From: Dipteris shenzhenensis
Lineage: Eukaryota > Polypodiophyta > Polypodiopsida > Gleicheniales
Assembly (NCBI GenBank): GCA_047967505.1
Contig: CM106541.1
DNA length: 64,000 nt
Strand: one strand, 5' to 3'
The notes beneath the pieces were generated by a model. That model was not told where the DNA came from and searched no databases. It saw only the letters and a program-made list of their open reading frames with translations. The first letter of the stretch is position 1; the number at the start of each line of letters is the position of its first letter. Position numbers and translations under genes: made by a program. This document shows, piece after piece, positions 1-11,529 of the stretch.

Positions 1-83
1 ATTGCAACAATGGTGCTATTTCCTAAATGTGCTTGCATCTCTACTTGGGCTCTGTGCATCTCGCTTGCTTGCATAGCCATTGA

Positions 84-623
84 CTAAGCATTGTTTAACC
101 GATTGCAATAACCAAGCAACCTTGCATGCCCATTTCCAACAAACCGAACTAGCTCATGCATTGTATGGAAAGGAGGACTCTTTTGGTAGGCAGGATATAA
201 AGGATACAAGGATCCTTCTACCCAAAGTTTGAGATGCTTCTTTCCTTGCGAACGAAGACTGTGGATTTTGGAAGATCCCCTCAATCCCAGACTACGTGTG
301 CTTGCATATTCAGCCTCCAACTCTAAGTGAACTTGGTACTTGTTGGAGATGCGGTGCCATGAGTAAAGGAGTGTAGGGAAGGAAAAGGTGGGGAGAAGCA
401 GGCTTGAAGGAGTAGCACACAGGAAGAGGGAGGTCAAGGAGGAGGAGGGATGGGGAGGGAGGATCAATAGTTGAAGAGGAGGAAAGGGGGATAGACCAAC
501 AGGTGTGGAGAGAGAGGAGGAGTAGGCATGGAGGGGAGGGAGGGAGGAGGGAGGAGCAGGAGGGAGGGGGGAGGAGGAGCAGCAGTGGAGGAGGAGGGAG
601 GGGAGGGGAGGAGGAGTAGGCAT
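84..623 (-). other. Unrecognised open minus-strand stretch
   Basis: This 179-codon reading frame has two unlike halves. The first 85 or so residues are a Pro/Ser/Leu-rich translation of the GA-rich tract on the other strand and are very unlikely to be real. The second half (roughly 84-370) has a more protein-like composition, with an acidic stretch and a segment around MHELVRFVGNGH, and the frame continues towards position 1 after one stop. It may be the tail of an eroded gene or transposon extending off the left edge. I recognise no family. Confidence 0.15.
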
Positions 624-790
624 GGAGGAGGGAGGGAGGGAGGGGGAGGAGGAGGAAGGGGGAGGAGGGAGGGGGGAGGGGGAGGGGGAGGAGGGAGTGA
701 GGGAGGGGGAGGAGGAGGGAGGCGGAGGAGGGAGTGAGGAGGGGGAGTGAGGAGGGGGAGGGAGGGAGGGAGCAGAGAGAAGGAGGGAGT
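510..790 (+). repeat. GA-rich purine tract
   Basis: About 280 bases are almost pure G and A on the plus strand, built from irregular GGGAGG and GAGGAGGAG words with runs of up to seven G. It is low-complexity polypurine DNA, able in principle to form triplex or G-quadruplex structures. The Gly/Arg/Glu-rich frames read through it are composition artefacts. Confidence 0.9.
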
Positions 791-959
791 GAATTAATTC
801 GAATTTTGAATTTTGAATTTTTTGGTTCCCACCTAGGAGTAAGAGTTAAGAGGTGTAAGAGGTGGGGTCAGTTTTGGCATTAACCCACCTAGGTGAGGGG
901 GGGTTAGGACTTTTTGGGACCTACCTTAGCCCTTTCATTAGGACTAAGAAGGCCATTGG

Positions 960-1713
960 TGGAATGAATGCTTGGACGCTCAAGAGTGGGATCGTCAAAG
1001 AGCAAAGCACAAAAGTTGATGGAGAAAATGCCGAGTACCTCCATGGTGCACATTGTGGAGGATGATCAATCGGTATGGCCCCGAAAATCAGTATCATCAC
1101 ACTTGCTGGCATAGAGTATGATCACAATGAAAGGCAACATGATTCTAGATTGGCCAGTACAGGAGCAAGTGGGACGTTAGGTCCGAGATTTGGTGGCAGA
1201 AGAGGCCCCTTTGGTGAAGTTAGTTGAGCCAAAAATGGCAACCGAGCTGTCACGCAAGGTATAGTTTACAGATCCAATTGTCCAATCGAACCCGAAGATT
1301 GTTCAAGAAAATTTCAAACTTCATTTATTGGGAAATGGTCTCTGGAGGTAGTTGCAAAAGCTCCACTGTTGGTGGCTAATCAAGCCAGGAGGCGGGCAAT
1401 TTCTCGACAAACGGAGTCAAAAATGGAATTCATTCTGGAGGCACCTATACAAATTTCGCTTGGTAGGTTGCTCAACTTGGTACATGGATTCCATCAACAA
1501 TTGCTACAATCCCTCAACAAGGAGTCGGAGCCGGAGGAGGTTGGTGTATGCCAATCTAATTCTTCTTTGGTACCGACAAGTCCTCTCACAGATATGAGGA
1601 TTCTGGTGATTATGGCAAAAGCACAAGGCTAGACTTTTGAGCATGTTCTAGTTGGGATGGAGGTTTTAGAGTCAACATTGTCATCTTGAAGACATGCCGG
1701 GAGATGGGATGGA
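960..1713 (+). pseudogene. Ty3/gypsy element P, gag-protease remnant
   Basis: This eroded plus-strand coding stretch resembles the gag-to-protease linker of Tat-like gypsy elements. Readable blocks include ATELSRKVQFTDPIVQ (with a stop inside), VAKAPLLVANQARRR and LEAPIQISLGRLLNLV. The last block matches the family phrase that precedes the retropepsin. Near 1650-1710 a one-base frameshift separates a DGG-x-x-VNI motif, which is the retropepsin active-site signature, from its upstream frame. The piece ends abruptly at 1713, where an unrelated LTR begins. Its RNase H and integrase continuations appear to lie at 7370-8471 and 13740-14533. The assignment to one element is inferred from order and orientation. 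Confidence 0.5.
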
Positions 1714-2363
1714 TGTCAGTTATTGTATTAGATGTTAAACCAAAAATTTATGACTCTCTATGTGTGACTGTTTCTTTTTTAGATAGTTTTTACCCCCGCC
1801 TAGTAAACTGCCCATATCTTTTCGACTGCTTCTCTATTTCTTACGAAGCTTATATTAGAGCGAAGCCCATTTCAAGGTGCATCTTGATATGGATTTGAAT
1901 ATTTGATATCATGTCTCTACTAAATGGTATAGGCCTCTGTGTCTAATGATAGTTTGTAGAGATTTTGAGCTAATTGTAAAGGTATCTATGAAGGAGGTGC
2001 AATGTTTCCTCGGAACCTACCCATCAGACCCAATTAGTCCCTTCAAGATCCTCGATGTTCATGATATGTTGAGCTACAAGATCTTCTTTCAACAATGTAT
2101 CACTCTTCTCTTTGGTGCAGACCGGCTTGCTAAGATTATGGCCTTTGCTGATTCTTTTCTTCTCCCTATGCTTGAGTACAACATCACTTGGGATGTTACC
2201 ATCTTCATTCTCATATAAGGGAGGATAGTATGGTGTGGTCTCTTGGTATAAAAGCTTCTTTTTAATCTCCCTTTCCCAGTGATAAATATCTCTATCACTC
2301 AGTTCGAAAGCAGCAAGAAGTGAAGGGGTGTGTGAAGTTTATTACCCCCAACTTCATGTCACA
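1714..2363 (+). repeat. LTR-A, plus-oriented copy
   Basis: This 650-bp sequence starts TGTCAGTTATTG and ends CTTCATGTCACA. A close copy lies in opposite orientation at 11791-12463. A TATAAAAG box near 2250 supports plus orientation. The flanks do not form a target duplication: element P lies on the left and a minus-strand gypsy fragment on the right. It is therefore a rearranged or truncated LTR, not a clean solo insertion. Confidence 0.75.
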
Positions 2364-3260
2364 ATACCAAGACCATGGGCTTTTCGGAACCACCTCGGGC
2401 TCAACGTTAATTGGATCCACCTGAAAGATAGCTGCAAGCTTAGCATTAGTAAACTCATCTTCCACTCCCGTTGGCATCTCCTAGACTCCAATCAAGATAA
2501 GTAGTCAGCCACCGCATGCTGGGATCCTAGCCGATGGATGACATCAAAATCATATTTTTGTAGCAATGACACCCAACGTTGCCGAAATTTTGTGATTGAA
2601 TAGATCACTCCCAGTTCTCATTCAGTGATGGAATAATTCTTCTCGGTTGCTGATGCTGAAAGTCATCAGCTTGCATAATAAATCAGGCGATACCATTTGT
2701 CAACATCCTCCTGCATCAGTACACTACCAATGGCTCTATTGGAAGCATCAATAGACACAAGGAAATTTTTCTCCCAATCGGCGGACATTAACACTAGTGC
2801 ACATGAGAGTTGAATTTTGATTTGCATGTATACGTTGTCGCCCTCTACTATCCATAGAAATGCCTTCAGCTCTACAAGGGCTAGCACATTCAAGGGAATG
2901 GCCATGTTAGCCAAAAACCACAAATGTCTGCCATGTCATCAAAGCTAACCCAGAAACCGCAGGCACTCTTTAGGCATTGGTGCAGGCGCTTGCATGATCA
3001 CGACCACTTTGACTGGATCAACCACAATTTCCTCCACCGAGATGACATGAGCTAGGAGTTGCCCACTACGTACTAGCGATGTGCATTTCATGGGATTCAA
3101 ATTGAAAGACACCTCCCGACAGTGCTGGAAGCACTTTTGCAGATGCTCCAAGTGCTCGGTGAATGTTTTGAACATGCTGAGGTAGTCCAGAAAGATCCGC
3201 GTGAACTCCATCAAAATAATGAGTGAGAAGTCCATCAGTAGTGCTATCAGCACTATTCAA
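2364..3260 (-). pseudogene. Gypsy RT/RNase H fragment
   Basis: Read on the minus strand this is the second half of a Ty3/gypsy reverse transcriptase followed by RNase H. Visible motifs in order are an RT thumb block (TRIFLDYLS then HLEHLQKCFQHCRE), the SLNP-type NLNPMKC block, a GHIVS-like HVISVEEIVVDPVKV, an RFLG end, the RNase H start FLVSIDASNRAIGSVL with LIYYAS, and the late RNase H block YDFDVIHRLGSQHAV with a frameshift. A linker (VEDEFTNAKLAAIFQVD) follows and stops at LTR-A. Several stops and frameshifts make it non-functional. The RT 5' half, including most of the palm, is missing. Confidence 0.8.
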
Positions 3261-3374
3261 AAGTCTATTGTCACAAGAGTGCTGAATTTCACTGGTTTTG
3301 ATGCACCATCTTCCCCCAGAAAGACTTTGTCCAACACATCTTCTTGCACCCTTGTGATTCGACTCATCCGTGCC

Positions 3375-3830
3375 TCAAATTTTCACTCCTGCTGTGTAGA
3401 AGATCCCGCAAATCCATGTTGGCTGCCACTTGTTGCTGCTACTTGGCCACCTCATCCTGGAATGCACTGATGGAGCCCACAAAATTTTTTTGGTGAAGAT
3501 AATGCTCTGTAATTCCTTCCACATTGATCGTAGATAGTGGTAACAAATCCGGGTTGGCTTTGAGGAATGCTTCTTCTTCATCATCGTCTAGGCTATCTGC
3601 CATATTCACTGTCTCTGCCAGTACTGGTGGCACTGCATCTGCCAAGGGTGCCACTACTCCCATTGCAACCCGCACCTTCTTCTTGCCTCTCCACATAGAG
3701 ATGACATTATGCTCTAATTCTTCTTGACTTTTGCTTGGCGCAACTAGGGCCTCTACCCAAGAGCACATTGTATTCAGATGGGGGGTTTCCATTTTTTGAG
3801 CAAAAACCCCCGAGCAACAAGACAAAAGGT
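3375..3830 (-). pseudogene. Gypsy gag-like fragment
   Basis: A 128-codon minus-strand frame continues in a second frame to about 3375. It is Glu/Lys-rich and resembles the charged N-terminal part of a plant gypsy gag (ISAFQDEVAK followed by AANMDLRDLLH in the shifted frame). It lies upstream, in minus-strand order, of the RT fragment at 2364-3260, which fits one eroded element lacking the middle of gag, protease and the RT start. The identification rests on position and composition more than on a diagnostic motif. Confidence 0.4.
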
Positions 3831-5033
3831 AGGAGGGGTCAAAATATATAGGCTCAAGTCATTTTTGGGGAGCAAAAAAATCCAAATTATTTCAAGGAAT
3901 ATGTAAGTAAATATGAAATACTAATAAATAGATATAGATATAAATATACTTTTATATAATATACATATATAATGTCCAAGTGGTGACTTATTTTATCACT
4001 TTTAAAAATCCTTTCTTTTCCTTTCACCATTGGTTGGATCATGAAATTTTGAGCAAATATCCTCTTTATAGTTCCTCAGGATGACCTAAGAAAATAATAT
4101 AATACCTTTTTAATAGACCCTCTAAGTGTATTTTTCCAAAGGAATATGGTTTGAAGAGCTTGCCCCCCAACCCTATTCCGTCAGCGGAATACCCTTGGAG
4201 AGCCTACACAGAAGGGGTCATAACTTTTGCTCCCTATCTCAGATTGAGGAGTTGTGAAAAGGAAAATTTTTCAAAATTTCATGATCTATGCAATGGTAGG
4301 CATAAAATTATACTTTTGATAGTTATGAAAGATACAAAGTAAACATTTCAAGATGTATATGAGAGTTACAACTTCTCCCTAATTCATATTATGGTAGGAA
4401 GGAGTTCAATAGAGACCACATTTCCTTAAAAGTACTTAGGTTTGGAGAATTGGGAATATTTTGAAAATTCGTTCCTTGCCTTCCCATATTTGATAATGTA
4501 TTAGAGATTAATTTATGATCGATTATAATGGCCTCAAGTATGAGGTTTCCAATATCTTTTTCCTACTCATCCAAGGAATATGGTATACATTGTTATATGA
4601 GAGCTTCAAATATGGGATTGCTAAAGATTAGGGAAACTATTTTAAATTGATTTAATTACTATAATCCTCAAAAGAGAGTATAGGAGTTTCTAAAGTGTTC
4701 ACTATTTGTTCATATATAGATGATGTTCTCTAAAATGAGGGTTATAATGAAAAATAAGTAAGTATATGGTTCCATAAATGAGAAATTAAGAAAGAATTGC
4801 ATATTACTTTGAGAAATATACAAGCATGGTTGGTGTCAAAAATTATCGCTCGGACTTTTCTGCTCATAGGTTTTTGCTCGGAAAGTGTGCACATTCCATT
4901 CTGATGTTAGAGCCTCCATACTCAGCACCACAGAAAGGAAACAATGAACGAAATACTGACCACCTCCAAAACTACTGCTCGTAAGATTCCTATTGGCCGA
5001 ACTCAATGCTGATCCACCATGCAGACTAGGAAC
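3831..5033. other. AT-rich stretch without recognisable gene
   Basis: About 1.2 kb of AT-rich sequence contains only short chance reading frames. I see no transposon termini, tRNA or coding motifs. It separates the gypsy gag fragment from the LTR-B cluster and may be the eroded leader of an older element. Confidence 0.6.
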
Positions 5034-6194
5034 TAACAGGGGGTCAAACTATCATGAAAAACACCTATTTCTTTTACTGGTGCTGACTTGGGAGAATACT
5101 ACCTCCATGATTAGACTTCATCAACGATCCAAGTCCCATAGAGGTCACCTAGAAGGGAAAGAAGGGCTCCCTTTGTGACTTGGGAAATAGATAAACCATG
5201 TATGCGCAATGAGCGGCCAAATAGACAACACTTTTGAGCACTTTGGAAGAGAAAACAATGGAAAAAGGAAAGAGACACTCAAGAGAGAAAACTTGAAGTG
5301 ACCTTCATTACCAATAGAGTGAGATTCCACTCCAATGTAACTCAAAATACTACAAACACAAGGGAGAAGAAGAGGTTTCATACGTACAAGAGGGAGCAGA
5401 AGCTCCAAGACTACCCACAGAGGGAGAATGAACTAGAGAGAGATGGACTCAAGAGTCTACATAAGAGAATATCTACAAGAGGGAGAGAAGGCTCATGGAA
5501 CAGGCTTGACGAGACTAGAGCTACATCAACATGAGACCTAATGGTGGAAGAGATGATGAACAAGGGAGAGGAGGGCTCCTTTTATAGAGATTTTGTCACT
5601 CTCCTTCACCCATTTACAATTGTTGCTTGTAGATTCTTTTCCCCATCAATCATATAAGCCCGTATGTCACCATCCATGTCCTTTTTGGCTACTCTTGCCA
5701 TGTGTCCCATCAAAAGATGCTCAAGACTCTTAAAATATTGAGAAAGTCAAGAGTCTTCCCACATGGAGCCCATAGGGACCCTCTCTTTTCCATATGTCCA
5801 CATCCTCCTTATTTCACATGGGAATTCTAGAAGGATTCCTCTTGACTCCACACTCCTCCACATGCCTTCCACATGCTTGGCATGTGGCCTCTCTTATATT
5901 ATTGGAACACATGGACATGAGCCCACCTCTTTATATGACTCACTCTTCCTATTTTCTAAAAACCCCATAATATCCCATACACAAATAACTCTCACCCCAT
6001 ACCAAGGTATTTATAATTCATACCTATGGTATTTACAATGATCCATTCCACTCATCCTCTCAATCCCATATAATATCTTAGAAAATAGAAATAAGTGAAA
6101 GCCGCTAGGCTATCACTTGATACTCAAACTCTTATCAAACATAGAAGAAAACAATACCAATGCCAAATAAAAAATTTCAAATTTTGGTGGCACA
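5034..6194 (-). repeat. LTR-B, full copy 1
   Basis: This 1161-bp LTR is read on the minus strand, where it starts TGTGCCACC and ends ..CCCCTGTTA (CA in the other copy). It aligns over its full length with 12550-13708. A minus-strand TATAAAAGGAGCCC box is visible near 5575. Immediately to its right are 44 bases that also flank the other full copy, and then a partial third copy. Confidence 0.8.
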
Positions 6195-6238
6195 GTATTA
6201 TGAGATGCTATCATTCCCTATCATTGGGGTGATGCCCA
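6195..6238. repeat. 44-bp segment shared by two LTR-B copies
   Basis: These 44 bases are identical to 13709-13752, the sequence just outside the right end of the other full LTR-B. At the right-hand site the segment reads in frame into element P coding sequence (GVMPRYLNRDQRK). Its presence here implies that an LTR-plus-flank segment was copied as a unit. Confidence 0.7.
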
Positions 6239-6886
6239 ATGAAGAGATGATGAACAAGGGAGAGGAGGGCTCCTTTTATAGAGATTTTGTCACTCTCCTT
6301 CACCCATTTACAATTGCTGCTTGTAGATTCTTTTCCCCATCAATCACATAAGCCCGTATGTCACCATCCATGTCCTTTTTGGCTACTCTTGCCATGTGTC
6401 CCATCAAAAGATGCTCAAGACTCTTAAAATATTGAGAAAGTCAAGAGTCTCCCCACATGGAGCCCATAGGGACCCTCTCTTTTCCATATGTCCACATCCT
6501 CCTTATTCCACATGGAAATTCTAGAAGGATTCATCTTGACCACACTCCTCCACATGCCTTCCACATGCTTGGCATGTGGCCTCTCTTATATTATTGGAAC
6601 ACATGGACATGAGCCCACCTCTTTATATGACTCACTCTTCCTATTTTCTAAAAGCCCTATACTATCCCATACACAAATAATTCTCACCCCATACCAATGT
6701 ATTTATAATTCATACCTATGGTATTTACAATGATCCATTCCACTCATCCTCTCAATCCCTTATAATATCTTAGAAAATCGAAATAAGTGAGAGCCGCTAG
6801 GCTATCACTTGATACTTAAACTCTTATCAAACATGGAAGAAAACAATACCAATGCCAAATAAAAAATATCAATTTTTGGCGTCACA
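6239..6886 (-). repeat. LTR-B, partial 3' LTR with polypurine tract
   Basis: This copy covers the U3-proximal 648 bp of LTR-B, starting TGTGACGCC on the minus strand at 6886. It is preceded by a polypurine tract, CTGGGGCGGAAAGA (6887-6900, minus strand). A polypurine tract directly before a TG terminus marks the real 3' LTR of the minus-strand element whose integrase end lies at 6887-7369. The rest of this LTR has been replaced by the adjoining full copy. Confidence 0.7.
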
Positions 6887-7369
6887 TCTTTCCGCCCCAG
6901 CAGATCCTCTCTAGTGATAGAGAGGGTTTGCTGGCCCTCAAGGTGGTCGAGCATAGAAGAATTTAAGGCAATACTCATTGGTGCTGCTATCACCATGCCA
7001 TCAACATCCTCAAGCTGATAGGTTCCATTGGTGACATTCATATACATCCTTATGGAGGCGTGGCCAAAAGTAACCAATCTCTTCTTCTATTGTGGAATAA
7101 ACCCTCGAGGAAACATGCCTTCTTTCACATTGTCGAATTTCATGATTACTGTAAGCATACATGCAACATATACTTTCAACCTTTGCCAACTCCTCATAAG
7201 TCTCAACAATTGAAGCAACACGCCTCTTACAAGAAAGAGACTCTATTGCAGCAAGCCCCTCAGAGAACAAGTCCAATACATACTCATCTTCTCGATAGAA
7301 ACCCATGATCATGTCTTTCATGATACTTGAACGCTTTTGTGATGATTTCACAGAGATAGTGCATCCCAT
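6887..7369 (-). pseudogene. Gypsy integrase C-terminal remnant
   Basis: Just before the polypurine tract the minus strand encodes NGTYQLEDVDG, the conserved C-terminal segment of gypsy integrases that precedes the final LK-type residues. Upstream, frameshifted pieces continue (KKRLVTFGHASIR; a 119-codon frame ending IGYFWPRLHKDVYE). Most of that 119-codon frame is not recognisable. The catalytic DDE core is absent. It is a truncated 3' end of the minus-strand element that owns the LTR-B copy at 6239-6886. Confidence 0.6.
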
Positions 7370-8471
7370 GGACTTGTTGATAAGAAAAGGAGTTTCTTTC
7401 CAATGGGGTGTGGAGCAACAAGAGTCTTTTCAGCAACTTAAGGAGGACATTAGTAAGGGCCCAATATTGAAGAAATAAAATGAAAGTACAAAGTGAAATG
7501 TTTTATACGAGAGTGTAGGACCGGGTTCTTTGTTAGTGCAATCGCACTCTGATTGTCACACCAGAGTATTCTTGGTTTCAAGACTTTTATGTAAATCCAA
7601 ATGTATCTTTGCATTCAGTTGGTGCTATATTGCTACAAAAAGGAGAGGCAGGTAGAATGCAACCCATCTATTATGCCAGTCGCTGCCGACAACTTACAAA
7701 GGTGGAAACAAGGTATGAAGAAATGGAGCAGCAAGCCCTCTCTTTGGTGTTTTCAGTCAGAAAGTTTCGCTCCTATTTATTATCTAGGCCATTTTTCTTC
7801 CTGACGTCTCAATCTGTACTAGTATATCTAGTTCGCAAGCCTAATCTTGGGGGGATATTTGCTAAATGGTTGTCAGAGCTTCAAGAGTTCTCTTTCTCTT
7901 TTGTCATTGAAAATATCACTAGGTCCACTATCATAAATTTGCTCATAGGACGGCAAGATCTAAGAGAAGAAAAGAAATATAAGTAGGACATTAATGATGA
8001 AAGGGAGACACCAACAACAGCTTTTGTCTTGTATTTTGATGGGGTTTTAGTCCTTCACACCACAAGGAGCCGGGGGGATAGTCTTGATGAATTCTGAAGG
8101 TCAAGAGGTGTGAGGACAAGAGCTTCCAAGTATCACAACTAATAATGCAGCTAAGTATAATGCTTTGATTCTTGGTTTGGAAGGTTGTCTTCAAAGTCAA
8201 GTTAAAGAATTGGAAGTAAGAGGAGATTCTCAACTTATTATAAAGCAAATGCAAGGGCATTACAAGAAAAGAAGTCCTCATTTGAAGGAGCTTAATCAAA
8301 AGGCTATGGCACTATGTAGTCCATTTGATTTTTGCAATTTTTTTCATATAAACAGAAAAGAAAATCAAAGCGTAGATGAGTTGGCTACTCAAGCCATTGT
8401 AGTACAAGACCGGGGGGTGGTTTCTTTGGTAGACATTGGATGGCCCGAACTGCAAGATGTTCAACAATACT
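7370..8471 (+). pseudogene. Element P: RNase H plus archaeal-type RNase H
   Basis: This plus-strand gypsy piece reads through the RT-RNase H connection (DLLIRKGVSFQW, FQQLKEDISKGPIL), the gypsy RNase H (HSVGAILLQKG, PIYYASR, ETRYEEMEQQALSLVF) and, after a frameshift, a second RNase H. The second has AAKYNALILGLEG, EVRGDSQLIIKQ and NQSVDELATQA, holding the conserved Glu, Asp and Asp positions; a short AFVLYFDG block with the first Asp sits at about 8020-8050. Two RNase H domains in series are characteristic of Tat-lineage gypsy elements. A minus-strand Copia scrap interrupts it at 7470-7585. Stops and frameshifts are numerous. The piece breaks at 8471 against a minus-strand RT. Confidence 0.75.
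7470..7585 (-). mobile_element. Copia RNase H scrap inside gypsy
   Basis: On the minus strand about 115 bases encode WCDNQSAIALTKNPVLHSR followed by IKHFTLYFHF. This is the Copia RNase H block that carries the catalytic Asp of CDN and the conserved H..TKHI..YHF segment. It sits, antisense, between two parts of the gypsy RNase H of element P and has no termini of its own. It is a fragment copied or captured from a Copia element of a different family from the one at 26213-31760. Confidence 0.7.
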
Positions 8472-9235
8472 TACTTTTTCCCTCGAATTCTACGAGCACC
8501 AGTGACACTCTTAGGACTTGGCAATGCCATGATTGCTTGAACCTTGTCAGGATCCATTTGTAGGCCTTTTTCAAACACAATATACCCCAACAAGACTACT
8601 TTTGTTTGAGCCAAATGACACTTGCTAGAATTTAGACACCCTTTTGCTTCATTAATCTTAGCTAAGGCCATCTTTTACTTCTCCATGTGATCTATGCACC
8701 AAGAATAAATGCAAAAATCATCCAAAAACACCCTTATGAACTTTCCCAAGTAAGGCTCGAGCATTTGACTCATAAACCTTTGAAATGTAGCTGGTGCAGT
8801 GGTCAACCCAAAAGGCATCACTCTGTAAGCAAAAACTCCCCAAGGTGTGACAAATGATGTTTTCTTTTGATCTTCCTAAATACGAAATGGAAAGTACCTA
8901 GAATACCCATCAAATACATAATACATCTCATGCCCTGCTACTTGGTCTAGTATTTCATCTTGGAATGGCAAAGGAAAATGATCCCTCTTAGTGCATGCAT
9001 TCAAAGGATGAAAGTCAACACAAAGCTGCCACATATTTGCTTTCTTTGGTGTGACAACTACAGGAGATATCCATTTTGAATCATCAACAGGAAAGATGAA
9101 TCCCGCCTCAAGTAGTTGTGTTACCTCTTTCTTTAGTATCTCAGCTTGGATCACCCCCAATCGCCTTAAGCGTTGCACAACTAACTTGCTTTTTGGCTTC
9201 AACTCAATCTTGTGCTCCACAAGAGAGACTGGTCA
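8472..9235 (-). pseudogene. Element A reverse transcriptase, truncated
   Basis: This minus-strand gypsy RT reads from a VEHKIELKPKSK entry block through EAGFIFPVDDSKWISPVVV, a CVDFHPLNACTKRDHFPLP block and an EMYYVFDGYSRY block. It continues through a VMPFGLTTAPATFQRFM block and the catalytic FLDD (RVFLDDFCIYSW near 8700) to ALPSPKSVTGARR. There it ends at 8472, where sequence switches to plus-strand element P. Stops interrupt the frame near 8880 and 8675. It follows the protease and gag of the same strand at 9233-11529, so gag-PR-RT order is intact. RNase H and integrase are missing at this site. Confidence 0.85.
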
Positions 9236-9900
9236 AACCTGTGAATAGCTTGTTTCAAAGAGACATTGAAAATCATCTAACATATCCAAGTACCAGAGCT
9301 TCTCACTACCTGATAGAGAATCATCAAGAAGCTCTTCATTGCGTTGTCTCCACATGAAGTGTCTCCACAGGATCTTCTTGTACCACCACCTTGTTCCCTC
9401 TTGACTCATCCTGATCAGCACCAAGACAAAGACCAAAGGCCACTCCTTCCACCTCACCCTATGAGTTGGACTCCTCGGGCTACACCCAGTCTCTTCTTCT
9501 TCATCGGTTAAGTTAGAGCTCGAACTCTTTGATGTTGACGACGACTCCTTGACGACTTCCTTTTTGTGACTTCTGATATTGTAGCACACCTTCTTATCAT
9601 TTCCTTGCAAAATCAATTCTCCAGTATCCCACTTTTGAACAGCCTGCACCTTGTCTAGCTAAGGCCTTCCCAAAATCAATGGATAGGCACATGCATCTAG
9701 CTTGGTAGGGATCACCTGAAAAGTAGTCGGTACAGAAATTCCACATACATCCACTTCTAGATTCTTCACAACTCCCAAGGTCTTAACCCTAGTGTTGTCA
9801 GCCAATTTGATGCGATAAGGAGAGGTAGTAGTAGAGTATTTTAAATTAGCATCTATCATGGTTTTCTCTCATGACATTAATCGATGCACCTCCATCAATG
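9233..9900 (-). pseudogene. Element A retropepsin and linker
   Basis: The minus strand shows the retropepsin active-site block IDGGASINVM (about 9866-9895). After a frameshift comes a 66-codon frame with the flap and C-terminal conserved blocks (YRIKLADNTRVKTLGVV, then LILGRP), continuing in the 9233-9649 frame with KVQAVQKWDTGELILQG. The Ser/Glu-rich stretch that follows is the protease-RT linker. The aspartate of the active site is present, but the frame is broken between active site and flap. Confidence 0.75.
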
Positions 9901-11529
9901 CACATTAGAAATCACTTGACCATTAATGATCACATCAACCACATGTACATCATCACCAACATCTATATCTACGTTTTGAACAACAGGAATGGCACTTTTT
10001 TTCTTTTTCTTCTTTGACACTCTTGTGCTTGCTAGCTTTCCCCATTCCTTTCGTAGTTTTGGAGACAAAGCAAGTAATTGACCAAAGGTGATATGAGCTT
10101 CCTTTTCTTTAAGGTCGGACAACAAGTCATAGCTTCCAATGCCTTGTCCTAAAGGAAAGTTTGACTGGCTAATTCTCCTTCTAGACGCCTTCTTTTTCTT
10201 ACTACGGTGTTCCTCTTCCTGATGTTCCTCATCTACTTCTTCCTTGCTTTCTTCTTCTTCTTTTGCTTTACCACGCCCCCGTTTATCCATCATTACCTCT
10301 CTTTCCTCATCCCCTAAAGAAGCGTCTAACAAGGATACTTGTTTTTCTTCTTTCTTTCTCCATCTAGGACACTCAAGGCGATAGTGACCTTTTTCATTAC
10401 ATTCATAGCAAGTGACCCCACTCTTATCTCGAGGCCTATCCTCACTCTTTGGTGCTCTAGGTTATTGTGCATTAAGCAAATGCAATTTCAAATCAGCAAA
10501 CTCTACCATCAATTGGGAGATATTATGATCTAACTCAGAGGACTTTGGTACCTGAGGAGTGCCCATTACCTTGACCTTAGAAGTTGAAGTTGGTGAAGAC
10601 ACAAAAGAGGATTCGATCTTTAGAGAAGATTCTTTCTTGATCGCAATGTGAAGTGCCTCCATGTATGTTGTTGGATCTTTACTCATTACTTTTGAGCGAA
10701 GATGAGGCTCCAAAGCCATAACAAATTTGCTCATCTTTAAGTGCTCCATCCCTATGAGACTTTGAGGGGCCGATGATGCAGATGCCACAGCTCGCAAATC
10801 TGCCCTTTCATACTTTGTCCATAAAGTTTCATATCGGATTGCCAATGCAGAGACCATCTCACCCTCTCCTTGATAGAACTGGTCCAACTGCAACATCAAA
10901 TCATTTGGCGACTCCACTGCCATAAATCTTTGCTTCATTGCAGCCACCACTTGGTCCGAGTCCTCCTTGGTAGAGTCCGACAAGGCCTCATGCCAACTCA
11001 AGGCTACACCTTCAAGAAAATTGGGCAAAACTTCGCCCGATCCTTCATGGACCATCCAAAAAGCTGGCATCCTCAAACAAAGTCCTGAAGATACACTGGA
11101 ATCTTCACCATGATGAAACACAAAAAGGAAACACGAAGCTCCAAATAATATCCCATACAAGATCCAAACCAGATCCCACATAGCCTTAGTATACCAAGAC
11201 CAACTTATTATGCATAACCACTTGTTGAAAACCTCCACAATGTGATCCTCAACAAAATCTTCAAAAATAAGTGACCAACCAGCACCATGAAAACATTGTG
11301 TATACATGCATTCAAGAATCACCCTTGTCACAATTGGAGGTGCACATAACAACTTCAAGATATTGTACTCTTCATCATTTGCATAGCAAAAGAAGTTGAA
11401 AGCATTGAGAATCACCACTCCACTGTTATAGTCAAAAACTACCCAAAGACTCAACTCTTCTTCACACCAAGCTGCCATTGCATGAAACAATCCCGAATCT
11501 ATCATTGTTCCTGCTGCTGACATTGTCAA
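9901..11529 (-). pseudogene. Element A gag with zinc knuckle
   Basis: A 355-codon minus-strand frame (10462-11529) contains the second half of a retrotransposon gag domain: LPNFLEGVALSWHEALSDS, AMKQRFMA, LDQFYQGEGEMVSALAIRYETLW and KFVMALEPHLRSKV. After one in-frame stop comes a CCHC zinc knuckle, CYECNEKGHYRLEC (10371-10415), and then a long Glu/Lys-rich tail. The first ~185 residues of the frame do not look like gag and replace the usual N-terminal half of the domain. The frame begins about 260 bases from the end of LTR-A at 11791, in the order expected for 5' LTR, leader and gag. Confidence 0.75.

Noticed and set aside
528-737. 69-codon Gly/Arg/Glu-rich plus-strand frame
   Set aside because: It is a direct translation of the polypurine tract and has no independent support.
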